From assembly GCA_016932235.1 (NCBI GenBank), contig JAFGDF010000124.1, forward strand, positions 1-15,057: DNA of 15,057 nucleotides, read 5' to 3'. Made by a program: the position numbers and the translations under genes. Of the stretch, positions 6,486 to 14,437 are shown piece after piece. Numbering within the stretch: the first letter of the stretch is position 1; each line of letters starts with the position of its first letter. This stretch comes from Deltaproteobacteria bacterium (GTDB taxonomy: Bacteria; Desulfobacterota; DSM-4660; Desulfatiglandales; HGW-15). The notes under the pieces are model-generated. The model was not told the DNA's origin, ran no database searches, and was given only the letters and a program-made list of their open reading frames with translations.

Positions 6486-7211
6486 ATGGCTGAAGAGATA
6501 AAAGTAGGCTGCGCAAGACCCACGGGAGGCCCGGTGGGAGAAGCGGCTGAAGAAGAAAAAGATCTAATTGAAACCAAGCCAATAATCAAGGAGGTCAGAC
6601 CAATGATACAGGTAGGTAAAAAAGCACCGGATTTTGAAGCACCGGCATATCAACAGGGTAAGTTCATATCATTAAAACTTTCGGAATATCTGGGCAAATG
6701 GGTACTGCTTTGCTTCTACCCGGGTGATTTCACTTTTGTCTGAGCAACGGAGATTTCAGCAGTTGCTGAAAAATATCCGGATTTTCAGAAGCTTGGTGTT
6801 CAGATACTCTCTATGAGTATCGACAGTGTATTTGTTCACAAGATGTGGAATGATAATGAACTTTCCAAGATGGTAAAAGGCGGCGTCCCGTTTCCGATGC
6901 TTTCCGATGCCGGCGGTAAAGTTGGCAAAGCCTTTGGAATATTCGATGAGGATGGCGGTGTGGAAACCCGCGGTCGGTTCATTATTGACCCCGACGGTGT
7001 GGTGCAGGGTTACGAAGTGCTTACACCGCCCGTCGGCCGTAATATAAATGAAAGCCTCCGGCAGGTGCAGGCCTTCCAGCTTGTCAGAGAAAAGAAAGGC
7101 GCGGAAGCTACACCATCAGGATGGAGACCGGGCAAAATGACTTTAAAACCGAATCCGGACCTTGTGGGTAAGGTATGGGAAGTTTGGAAGACCGAAATGG
7201 CTTTTGATTAA
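6486..7211 (+). CDS. prxU: Selenocysteine-containing peroxiredoxin (UGA at codon 86 read as Sec)
   Basis: This thiol-dependent peroxidase is 241 residues long if UGA 6741-6743 is read as selenocysteine. The UGA falls exactly on the peroxidatic residue of the peroxiredoxin motif PxxxTxxC, here PGDFTFV-U-ATE, with T83 and R162 as the other active-site residues. The frame then continues through the whole fold to TAA. A SECIS-like hairpin follows the UGA directly. The usual C-terminal resolving cysteine of AhpC-type enzymes (VCP) is replaced by threonine (ATPSGW, T209), so the enzyme should work as a 1-Sec type or use C9, C76 or an external thiol. The first 39 residues are an acidic extension ahead of the normal family start [12 protein letters not shown] perfect AAAGGAGGT precedes ATG 6486. 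The gene follows perR and the catalase remnant and fits a PerR regulon. Confidence 0.92.
6588..6605 (+). promoter_or_regulatory. Internal ribosome-binding site and in-frame start inside prxU
   Basis: AAGGAGGT at 6588-6595 lies 7 nt before an in-frame ATG at 6603 (codon 40). That ATG is where ordinary AhpC-like peroxiredoxins begin. Two protein forms, with and without the 39-residue acidic extension, are therefore possible. Confidence 0.45.
6741..6779 (+). promoter_or_regulatory. Bacterial SECIS element of prxU
   Basis: Right after the UGA, CGGA (6748-6751) pairs with TCCG (6776-6779). An internal loop (GA against AATA) leads to a perfect 7-bp upper stem, TTTCAGC (6754-6760) with GCTGAAA (6765-6771), capped by AGTT. 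The upper stem begins 10 nt and the loop 17 nt after the UGA, and the loop has G in its second position. Both agree with known bacterial SECIS geometry for SelB binding. A competing stem AGCAAC/GTTGCT is possible. Confidence 0.8.
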
Positions 7212-7231
7212 GCCTTTTTTTTTTAAAGCTG

Positions 7232-7270
7232 AATAAGGGCCGTTATTATCCAAGTAAAACGGCCCTTATT
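7232..7270. terminator. Bidirectional hairpin terminator between convergent operons
   Basis: A perfect 13-bp stem, AATAAGGGCCGTT with AACGGCCCTTATT, surrounds a 13-nt loop. It lies between prxU (plus strand, ends at 7211) and the HlyD-type gene (minus strand, ends at 7285). The U tract is short on both strands, so efficiency may be moderate. The T10 run at 7215-7224 lies before the stem, not after it. Confidence 0.7.
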
Positions 7271-7284
7271 TATGAATCGATGGA

Positions 7285-8103
7285 CTAAGGTCCAAGAAAA
7301 ATTACTTTACATTTCAGGCCGGGTAAAAGTTGATAATCCGGATTTGGGAGTTCCAGGCGTACGCCGAATGTACTGCTTGCCGCATCCAGCACCTTATCAA
7401 CGACTTTGACGGTTGCATCGTAAGAACCATTGACCGGCGCCTCCGGCTTTACAACAGCACGCATTCCCGCCTTTACGGTGCCCAGCATCTCCACAGGCAG
7501 TATAACTTCAACCTTGAGGGGATGGATCTGAGCCAGTTTCAAAATAGGCTGGTTCTCAACATACTCAGCAGGATTAAGGAACCTCTCCACCACTACACCA
7601 TTGATAGGACTCCGGATCTTCATCCGCTCCACCACCTCAATGGCCCCTCTCAACTCAAGACGGGCCAGTTCTTTATTCTCCATGGCCTCAGCTAATTCGT
7701 GCTCCGCCAGGATTCTTTCTGTCTCTATCTCGTCCCACTGATTGTTAGGTATGCTATTATGGAGGAATAGATCCTTGTTCCGATCCAGCCTGCGTTTGGC
7801 AAATTCCAGAGCCTCTCTTTTCGCTCTAATAACCGCTTCCATTTTTATCCTGGCACGGGCCAGAGCCACAGCAGCCTCCTCAACACCTGACTGGAGCTTT
7901 GCCAAGAGTTGATCCTTTGTTACCATATCCCCTCTCTCGACATGTACGCTTTCAATCAATCCCTGCACGGCGCTGCCCACTTGTACCAACCTGAAAGGGG
8001 TTATGAGGCCGTCAAACTCCATAGACTCTTCCGCCCGAGTTACATTCAAATTACAGGTGATAAGAATACCTGCTAATCCAACAACCAGAAAAAAATTCCT
8101 CAT
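7285..8103 (-). CDS. Periplasmic membrane-fusion (HlyD/RND-type) adaptor
   Basis: The product is about 272 aa and is predicted to be exported. It has an N-terminal signal sequence (about residues 1-26, ending near NVTRA-EE). The first half of a lipoyl/barrel-sandwich domain (about 40-75, VGSAVQGLIESVHVERGDMVTKDQLLAKL) comes next. A long alpha-helical hairpin (about 75-160, rich in A, E, K, R) leads to the second lipoyl half (KIRSPINGVVVERFLNPAEYVENQPIL), and a beta-barrel domain ends in LLPGLKCKVIFLGP. I prefer ATG 8103 over ATG 8109, because AAGGA is 7 nt before the former and adjacent to the latter. It is the last gene of the cluster, a few bases after the SecA-like stop codon. Such adaptors bridge an inner-membrane transporter to an outer-membrane channel. 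No RND pump or TolC gene lies nearby, so it probably serves this cluster. The helical hairpin is short for an RND adaptor. Confidence 0.85.
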   Translation of the reverse strand: MRNFFLVVGLAGILITCNLNVTRAEESMEFDGLITPFRLVQVGSAVQGLIESVHVERGDMVTKDQLLAKLQSGVEEAAVALARARIKMEAVIRAKREALEFAKRRLDRNKDLFLHNSIPNNQWDEIETERILAEHELAEAMENKELARLELRGAIEVVERMKIRSPINGVVVERFLNPAEYVENQPILKLAQIHPLKVEVILPVEMLGTVKAGMRAVVKPEAPVNGSYDATVKVVDKVLDAASSTFGVRLELPNPDYQLLPGLKCKVIFLGP

Positions 8104-8117
8104 GACCATATCCTTTT

Positions 8118-10112
8118 CTATTCCTGACGACCTGAAAATGCCAGTGATTGACTGAGCTGTTCATCCATCTTCAGCAAATCATGCCGTATGCCTGCATGCT
8201 GTTTCTCGGCGAAGCGCTGAGCCCTGCGGAGAATCGGTTGAGCAAACCATCGAGCCGTAATACCCCTGGGTTTGCCCAGTATATTTTTTAAGATCCATCG
8301 AACTGTCCTCCCGATATAGGTCATTAAAAGTTCATCCTCAAGGGATAGGATCGCCTCACAACTTCCAGGATCACCCTGTCTGCCACAGCGCCCGAAGAGT
8401 TGTCTGTCAATACGCCCAGCTTCATGGCGCTCCGTTGCTATGACATGCAATCCACCTAATTCCGCGACGCCCTTTCCTAGGCTAATGTCTGTCCCTCGAC
8501 CCGCCATATTTGTAGCCACAGTAATGTTACCTCGCTGCCCCGCGTCGGCAATGATTTCCGCCTCTTCCTGATCCTGCCGGGCGTTAAGAACTCTATGAGG
8601 CAAACCTGCCTGCGTCATCAACCTGCTCAGATGCTCCGAATCATCTACGGATCGTGTTCCCACCAATACAGGCCTGCCACTTCCATGAATATCTGAAACA
8701 CTATGCATCACAGCATTCCATTTTTTTTCAGCGGCCGGGTAGATACAATCCTGGAGGATCCTTCGTTGAAGTGGCCGGTTCGTGGGGATACTTACAACCC
8801 GCACCCGGTATATTGACCACAATTCCCCGGCCACCTCACGGGCGGTTCCTGTCATGCCGGAAAGCCTGAGGTATCGGCGGAAAAAGCGCTGGTAACTGAT
8901 GCGTGCCTTAGTCTCCCTTTGTCTTGTTATTTCACACCCTTCCTTGACTTCCAGCAGTTGATGCAATCCTCTTTCCCATGACCTATCAGGCATTAGACGA
9001 CCCGTGTATTCATCAATGATCTGTATCTTCCCTTCCTTTATAAGATAATGCTTATCCCGACTAAATAGATGCAGGGCCACGAGCGCTTGTCTCAGGAGTT
9101 CTTCCTTCTGCTCTTCATTTGCGTGAAATACTGATTCAGCCCAGCTAAATTCTCTGATACGAGCCTTACCGTGGGATGTAATCTCAACCCTTCTCTCTCC
9201 GTTTAAAACCCTGTAATCCTGAGGATTAACTAGCTCTTTTGCACACTCAATCGCAAATCGGTAAACCTTATCATCATAAAGGCCGGACTCTTCCGATGAA
9301 ATAATAAGAGGGGTCCTCGCCTCGTCAATGAGAACGCTGTCTGCCTCGTCCACGATTGCAAAGTGTAAACCCCGCAGGAGAAGACGATTCACCCTTGAAG
9401 ATTCACTGGAAAGGCGCTCTACCTGAAAACGTAATGGGCTCGGTCTATCCCACATAACAATCCTGTCCCGGAGATAATCGAACGCCAATTCTTTATTGCA
9501 GCAGTAAGTGACATCACAGCGGTATGCTTCTCGCCTGGCATCTGGTTCTTTCCCATGCACGATTGTCCCTACTTTTAGGCCCAGGGCCTCATAAATAGGC
9601 CTCATCCATTCTGCATCACGCTGCGCGAGATAATCATTGACGGTTATAATGTGTACCGGTATTCCTGCGAGGGCAAGAGTACAGGCGGGCAGAGTGGCCG
9701 TTAGTGTCTTTCCTTCACCTGTCTCCATCTCCGCAACCATCCCCCTGAGAAGCGCCCATCCACCCATCAATTGAACATCGAAATGCCCCATCCCAACGGT
9801 GCGCCTGGCAATTTCCTTAATCAATGTAAAGGATCGCGCTACCAGGGATTTTTTGAATCCTTCTCTGTATAATCTCGGCCTGAGCTCTTTGCTTTTTTCC
9901 AGGATATCGGCATCGGTCAAGTCCATAATTGATGTGCTACAGGAATGGACTTCCTTGACGATTTTCCTGAAATCCTCCGCTCTTGGTCTGAATCGGGATG
10001 CAACGATACTTCCCAGGGCGTCCGAAAGGCGTTCTCGTTTTTTTAATTGGAACTCTTCTCTCTCCGGATAGAGCCGCCCCACAACACCTTTCTTTAAAAT
10101 GAAACTAGACAT
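8118..10112 (-). CDS. Short SecA-like ATPase lacking the C-terminal helical wing and two-helix finger
   Basis: This 664-aa protein compares with about 830-900 aa for housekeeping SecA. All motor elements are present: GMGHFDVQ (108-114), Walker A ETGEGKT (130-136), VNDYLAQRDAEWM (158-170), DEAD-type box VDEADSVLIDEARTPLI (254-270), a preprotein-crosslinking domain with IIDEYTGRLMPDRSWERGLHQ (365-385), GMTGTA (419-424), TNMAGRGTDI (534-543) and IDRQLFGRCGRQGDPGS (568-584). It reaches the start of the helical scaffold (AQRFAEKQHAGIRHDLLKMDE, 631-651, equal to the segment before LLEYDDV) and then stops. The helical wing, two-helix finger and zinc-binding tail are missing. The natural end, followed at once by the next gene, argues against recent truncation. 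Its ATG overlaps the M50 gene's stop by 8 nt. It is probably the energy source of a dedicated export complex; whether SecYEG is its channel is open. Confidence 0.88.
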   Translation of the reverse strand: MSSFILKKGVVGRLYPEREEFQLKKRERLSDALGSIVASRFRPRAEDFRKIVKEVHSCSTSIMDLTDADILEKSKELRPRLYREGFKKSLVARSFTLIKEIARRTVGMGHFDVQLMGGWALLRGMVAEMETGEGKTLTATLPACTLALAGIPVHIITVNDYLAQRDAEWMRPIYEALGLKVGTIVHGKEPDARREAYRCDVTYCCNKELAFDYLRDRIVMWDRPSPLRFQVERLSSESSRVNRLLLRGLHFAIVDEADSVLIDEARTPLIISSEESGLYDDKVYRFAIECAKELVNPQDYRVLNGERRVEITSHGKARIREFSWAESVFHANEEQKEELLRQALVALHLFSRDKHYLIKEGKIQIIDEYTGRLMPDRSWERGLHQLLEVKEGCEITRQRETKARISYQRFFRRYLRLSGMTGTAREVAGELWSIYRVRVVSIPTNRPLQRRILQDCIYPAAEKKWNAVMHSVSDIHGSGRPVLVGTRSVDDSEHLSRLMTQAGLPHRVLNARQDQEEAEIIADAGQRGNITVATNMAGRGTDISLGKGVAELGGLHVIATERHEAGRIDRQLFGRCGRQGDPGSCEAILSLEDELLMTYIGRTVRWILKNILGKPRGITARWFAQPILRRAQRFAEKQHAGIRHDLLKMDEQLSQSLAFSGRQE

Positions 10113-12252
10113 TGAACCTGCTCAGGAAAAGACTTCGCAGCCCTCTGTACCAGCGTTGAATCAGGGGTTCCTTCCCGTGATCGAAACGCACATAGATCCT
10201 TCCACCGACATTAAATAATCCTTTAGAGGAGCGTAAAGCTATGTCAAAGAGAAAAAGCTTTTGAAAAGCTTTTAAACCCCTTGCGTCAGCAGGATCAATA
10301 GCAATATTACCGCCCCCTTCCTGACCCAGGGCCCGGCCGGGAAGCTGGTCCGTTGCCCCTGGAACCTCCCTTATGATAACAGCGGGCAAAATCTCATTGA
10401 TCCTCTCCGGTAATCGTGCCTTAACGCCTACAGTGTTGTTCCGCACAAAACCGACATATTGCTGTGGTACAACCACTCTGGCCACCATGGCGGAATAATC
10501 CAGTACATAGCCCAACAATTCCCCCCTTTTAACGAATCGCCCGGGAAGATCCTGGGCTTGGGGCAACAGAAATGTGCCCTTCGCAGGGCTCCTCACGAGC
10601 AGTTTATTCGCCCGATCCCTGATATCCTCCAGCTCTGCTTTTATTTGCTTAATTTCTTCTTCTGTTATCTCCGCCTTCACACGATCTGAAAATAATTGTG
10701 AATCATAAAGGGCCTTCATTTCATTAATTCTGGATCTCAGAACTCGCATCATTGCGGGCAACAATGGATCCATGCAGGTAATAAGAGAGTCTCCCTCATC
10801 CACCACACTGCCAGGTGCTGCGTTAACCTTCATCACAAAACCATCTGTCCCAGCCCTAAGAAAAGAATGCTCAGGGATCCATATTACACCCTCCGCCCGA
10901 GTGCTCAATGGAACTGGGAGAATAGTGACCAGAACGACAATACCGGTAATCACCAGGCCGGTCACTATCAAAGCCTTCGCTCGTCCCTTGTTCAGCCTCG
11001 GAGAAGAGATTAGGAAACCTATCATCTTGGCTACAGGAAAAACAAACATGCTGATAAAAGCCCATAATGCAAATAAAATACCCATAAAAAAGAATCTGCT
11101 GGCCACAAAAAGAACTATCCCGATATAAATAGTAATACGATAAAGAAACGCAGCAATTGTATAGAAAACAAACCACAGGCGCTCCCCACCGGTGGAGAGT
11201 GGAGGTTCCATATCCTTGACACCAAGTATGTACCGCTGCATCAGATACGTCACATAGCGAATCCCTCGCGATCCCAGATTGGGAATTTCAATCAGATCGG
11301 CAAGGATGTAATAGGCGTCATAGCGAAGAAGAGGGTTCCCATTAAAAAGCAAAGAAGAGACACCTGCGATAAAAATGACATTGTAGGCCAACCCGCGAAC
11401 AGGACCTGGCTCCAGGTTTGCCCAGATCATAATAGCTAGGGCGGCACAGAAGACTTCTACAGCCATCCCTGCCGCACCCACCAGGACTCGATCGCTTTTC
11501 TTCTGTAATGATGATGCGGATGATGCGTCCACATAGGGAATTGGGGTGAAGACGAGCAGCATTATTCCCATTTCGTGAACCTCTCCCCCCTTCCGCTTAA
11601 CGGCAAAGGCATGCCCGAACTCATGAAGCGCCTTTAATATGGGAAAAGTGATCCAAAGAATGACGAGATTTCTCGGTGTCAGAATACGGTCAGTGATATT
11701 TTCCGTTAATTCCGGCCAATGCACGCCAGCCATGAAGATACCTATTCCTACTACTATAATCCAGACGAGAAATCCGAGCCAACTGAAAAAGGGGCGTGCC
11801 AGCCATAGAAAACGATCAAGGAATCGTTCCGGATCAAAAATGGGAAAACGCACGAAAAGCGGGCTCCGTAAAACCTGTTTAAGTCTGGCATTGCGCTGTT
11901 TTTGATGCCGGTTCAACAACTCCGACGTATCCGGCATTACGTCCATCTGCATGGCATCTATAGCATGTAACTGGCTGAGAATCAGGATGACATCATTCTG
12001 AGTCGGAGCGTCATCCCCCAAACGGGACCGCACAGCTTCCCATATCTTCTGAACCGTCAGTTTTCCGTTCATCAGACCGATGATCTGGTAAGCGGCAGGT
12101 GTAAATCGCTGAAATCTTCCAGACGAATGGTCCTGCATTACATACCAGACCTCTTTTCGATATTGATGTCGGTGTATTTCTACATGGGCTCGGAGCCGCG
12201 GTTTCAAGTGCGCTACCCGGTACCATGAAGGGCTGTATAGTGATGAACTCAT
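10105..12252 (-). CDS. PqqD-like / M50 zinc metalloprotease / HlyD-type multidomain membrane protein
   Basis: This 715-aa fusion starts with a PqqD-like domain (about 20-105: WYVMQDHSSGRFQRFTPAAYQIIGLMNG followed by TVQKIWEAV). A site-2-protease-like membrane region (about 155-410) follows, with the metal motif HEFGH at 210-214 and the third ligand D312 in NGNPLLRYDAYYILADL. Both are intact, so proteolysis is possible. Several membrane helices follow, the last at about 427-447. A periplasmic HlyD/lipoyl part completes the protein (about 450-690: EGVIWIPEHSFLRAGTDGFV, a helical hairpin at 500-550, then VRSPAKGTF). Proteins of this architecture are annotated as peptide zinc metalloproteases (YydH-like). 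PqqD domains in other systems bind leader peptides, which suggests substrate recognition. The stop codon overlaps the SecA-like start codon. The 5' leader contains one copy of the direct repeat. Confidence 0.88.
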   Translation of the reverse strand: MSSSLYSPSWYRVAHLKPRLRAHVEIHRHQYRKEVWYVMQDHSSGRFQRFTPAAYQIIGLMNGKLTVQKIWEAVRSRLGDDAPTQNDVILILSQLHAIDAMQMDVMPDTSELLNRHQKQRNARLKQVLRSPLFVRFPIFDPERFLDRFLWLARPFFSWLGFLVWIIVVGIGIFMAGVHWPELTENITDRILTPRNLVILWITFPILKALHEFGHAFAVKRKGGEVHEMGIMLLVFTPIPYVDASSASSLQKKSDRVLVGAAGMAVEVFCAALAIMIWANLEPGPVRGLAYNVIFIAGVSSLLFNGNPLLRYDAYYILADLIEIPNLGSRGIRYVTYLMQRYILGVKDMEPPLSTGGERLWFVFYTIAAFLYRITIYIGIVLFVASRFFFMGILFALWAFISMFVFPVAKMIGFLISSPRLNKGRAKALIVTGLVITGIVVLVTILPVPLSTRAEGVIWIPEHSFLRAGTDGFVMKVNAAPGSVVDEGDSLITCMDPLLPAMMRVLRSRINEMKALYDSQLFSDRVKAEITEEEIKQIKAELEDIRDRANKLLVRSPAKGTFLLPQAQDLPGRFVKRGELLGYVLDYSAMVARVVVPQQYVGFVRNNTVGVKARLPERINEILPAVIIREVPGATDQLPGRALGQEGGGNIAIDPADARGLKAFQKLFLFDIALRSSKGLFNVGGRIYVRFDHGKEPLIQRWYRGLRSLFLSRFNV

Positions 12253-12293
12253 TTCTGCGCCCTTAAAATATTTTGGAACATCTCCAATTTAGT

Positions 12294-12373
12294 ACGAAAA
12301 TAAGTTTTAATATATATCTGCATGAAATTCAGCGTTATGTCTAAAGATCACGGCATGGGGGCCTCTTTTTACG
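12294..12373. repeat. Direct repeat, copy 1
   Basis: The first 56 bases (12294-12349) are identical to 14971-15026. About 24 further bases match at lower identity through the TAA stop codon of the GAF-HlyD gene. The repeat occupies nearly all of the spacer between that gene and the M50 gene, so it forms the M50 leader on the minus strand. It contains the small palindrome TGAAATTCA. Confidence 0.85.
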
Positions 12374-14279
12374 GTCTCCATCTCCAGATTTGCAGACGGA
12401 GCCAGTCTATCATTTCATGGGTCCACATCCAGATCAGCTTCCGTCTATCAATACGGATTTTTCCTATTCCCTCCATACCTGGCCTTAGTCTTGGAGATAC
12501 ATTAAGCAGTTGTCCTTCAACACGAAAGTAATTACGCCCCTCTCTGGCTGTTGAAACAGGCGTGATACTTGAAATCACAAAGGCCGACACTTCATTGGGC
12601 ATTGAGGATAAAAGGAGTTCGCTCTCTTGGCCCACGGCAATCTCCGTAATATCACGTTCATCCACTTCCGCAATTACCCGATACTGTTCAAGCGGAGCGA
12701 CTTCAAACAGCACTTGCCCCCGTTCTACCGGGGCGCCCAGTGACTGACTTAGATCTCCGCTCATGACCACGCCATCGAATGGCGCCAGGATCTTTGTTCG
12801 GGCAAGTTGCTCCTCCAAAAGTGCGATCTGGGCATCTGCCTGATCAATCTTGGCTTTGATAATTCGATATTGGGCGCGATCGTACTTGGCCATGGCCTCC
12901 TGGTATTGCTTTATCAACTGCTCTTTTTCCTTCAACCATCCAAGGCGTTCCAGCAGTAGTTCCCTGTCCTCCAGCAAACAAATTACGTCACCCTTTTGGA
13001 CGACATCACCGGGACGTATAGGCGCTTCCTTGACATAACTATCGAAAGGGGCTGCGACGACTCGTTGAACCGCACCCTCAATGTGGGTTTTTGCAGTGAC
13101 CTTGTAATCAACTTTTGCAACTGAGAAAAAAAATACAACCGCCAAAAAGGCCAGGAAAACCAACTTTCGAATAAGATGACCGGGGCCCAGAAGCCTCTTT
13201 AATTGTGTTGCCGAAGAGTCTGCGATCTTTAAAATGAGCCACCGCTCCTCCGACCGCATGACCTTAAGAATAGGCCCGGATAACGCGGCTGCACTTTCGC
13301 AGGCCTCTACGCTAAATTTAGAGAAGAGATTATCTGCCGGCCTCTCAAAAGTAAGAGCGCCAAATAGTTCTCCATTATGTTCCAGTGGTATGGTAAGGAT
13401 GACACCTGCGCCATGTTGCCTTGCTAACTCCTCATGCGCTCTTGTCACAAGAGGAATGCTGTCCGTTTGCGGAGGGTAAAGGATAACCGCGTTTTGATCC
13501 ACCGCTTCGTCCATGGCGGCGCCAATAGCTCTTATCAGGTTGGTTTGCTTTCCGAATTCGGCACTGTGGGACAGGAGGGCCACCCTGACATCGCCTCCCT
13601 TGAGGAACCCCAGGCTCACCCTGTCGCATTTAAAAAGTGTGGAGAGCTTCGTAACAAAACCCATGCCCGTTTCCTGGAAACCCTCATGCTCTAAAAGGCT
13701 CGTGAGGGAATCAAGGATCTGTTGAAAGCGTGCGATGATATCTTCCGACTTGAGTGCGTCGGTTCTCCTAATCATGACTTCAAGCCATGCCGCTCCCCAG
13801 TGAATCTGTCTGAGAATGGCCTGGACCTCATGTTTGGGATGCCGTGACACCTCAAGAACAACAACGCCATGTATGTTTCCGGCAACCTCTATGGGGTAGG
13901 AAACATGATAGGTATCAGGTTCGGCGTTGGGAAATTGGGAATTGCTTGCGCCATCCAGGAGTAATCCGCGGCGTTCCTTAAGGGCTCGCTCTACGGCCCC
14001 TGTGAGGTGAGTCATATTAAGCTTGGCGTCCGGCCAGAATGCAATTGGGGTAAAAGGGCCCTCATTAGGTGGCCCCAAAAGAACCATGGCGCACCGCACC
14101 CCTTTCAAATAGCGGCATTGAAGAAAGAGCCAGCTCCGACAGAAGTTCTTCTGCGTTGAGGCTTCCGCAAACTGCCGCCAGAAAACGCGGTCCGGATCCG
14201 GGTCGCCACCCTCCGATGTTCCATCTAACGCACGGAGGATACGTTTATCCTCCTCACGGTCTGTGGGAATCCTATTCAT
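12369..14279 (-). CDS. GAF-GAF-transmembrane-HlyD fusion protein
   Basis: This 636-aa protein has a large cytoplasmic N-terminus with two GAF-like domains (about 30-175 and 180-345; each ends in the typical strand pair, IEVAGNIHGVVVLEV and IPLEHNGELFGALTFERP). One membrane helix follows (about 370-388, RKLVFLAFLAVVFFFSV). The periplasmic membrane-fusion module comprises lipoyl half 403-440, a helical hairpin 440-495, lipoyl half 496-530 (KILAPFDGVVMSGDLSQSLGAPV) and a beta-barrel domain to about 610. GAF domains usually bind small ligands or mediate dimerisation, so the protein could couple a cytoplasmic signal to an export conduit. That is inference. It lies between DUF3467 and the M50 gene, same strand. 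The start ATG 14279 has a poor ribosome-binding site. It ends with TAA inside direct repeat copy 1. Cysteines at 47, 55, 63 and 218 form no obvious metal motif. Confidence 0.86.
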   Translation of the reverse strand: MNRIPTDREEDKRILRALDGTSEGGDPDPDRVFWRQFAEASTQKNFCRSWLFLQCRYLKGVRCAMVLLGPPNEGPFTPIAFWPDAKLNMTHLTGAVERALKERRGLLLDGASNSQFPNAEPDTYHVSYPIEVAGNIHGVVVLEVSRHPKHEVQAILRQIHWGAAWLEVMIRRTDALKSEDIIARFQQILDSLTSLLEHEGFQETGMGFVTKLSTLFKCDRVSLGFLKGGDVRVALLSHSAEFGKQTNLIRAIGAAMDEAVDQNAVILYPPQTDSIPLVTRAHEELARQHGAGVILTIPLEHNGELFGALTFERPADNLFSKFSVEACESAAALSGPILKVMRSEERWLILKIADSSATQLKRLLGPGHLIRKLVFLAFLAVVFFFSVAKVDYKVTAKTHIEGAVQRVVAAPFDSYVKEAPIRPGDVVQKGDVICLLEDRELLLERLGWLKEKEQLIKQYQEAMAKYDRAQYRIIKAKIDQADAQIALLEEQLARTKILAPFDGVVMSGDLSQSLGAPVERGQVLFEVAPLEQYRVIAEVDERDITEIAVGQESELLLSSMPNEVSAFVISSITPVSTAREGRNYFRVEGQLLNVSPRLRPGMEGIGKIRIDRRKLIWMWTHEMIDWLRLQIWRWRP

Positions 14280-14305
14280 ATTACTTTCACGTCAATCCCA
14301 ATTTT

Positions 14306-14437
14306 TCAGGTCCCTGCTCCCTCTCCCATGTAATCCGCTGTTGATAGCTTCCAATGGAAACTTGTCATTTCCTTCTTTGAGACTTCTATGTCCGGCAGGG
14401 TTCCATACCACTTTTCATAATCCGTTATTACTTTCTT
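14306..14437 (-). pseudogene. 3'-end remnant of a second DUF3467 gene
   Basis: In a frame offset from DUF3467 and just past its stop codon, the minus strand reads KKVITDYEKWYGTLPDIEVSK and continues to TGA 14306. The stretch VIxDYEKxYGxxxIEV repeats the end of the intact neighbour (VIKDYEKRYGAIEV, with three residues LPD inserted). There is no start codon or ribosome-binding site of its own, and only about 43 codons survive. The simplest reading is a tandem DUF3467 pair reduced by deletion, leaving the tail of the second copy. An old frameshift in a longer C-terminus is the alternative. Confidence 0.55.

Noticed and set aside
6741..6743. UGA in the peroxiredoxin as a nonsense mutation or sequencing error
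   Set aside because: It falls exactly on the catalytic Cys position, a SECIS-like hairpin follows at the right distance and the frame downstream is intact, so selenocysteine is far more likely.
7215..7224. T10 run after prxU as a terminator U tract
   Set aside because: No stem precedes it. The strong stem lies downstream at 7232-7270.
14281..14427. Functional small protein between DUF3467 and GAF-HlyD
   Set aside because: The frame has no start codon with a ribosome-binding site and its sequence repeats the DUF3467 tail, so a remnant fits better.
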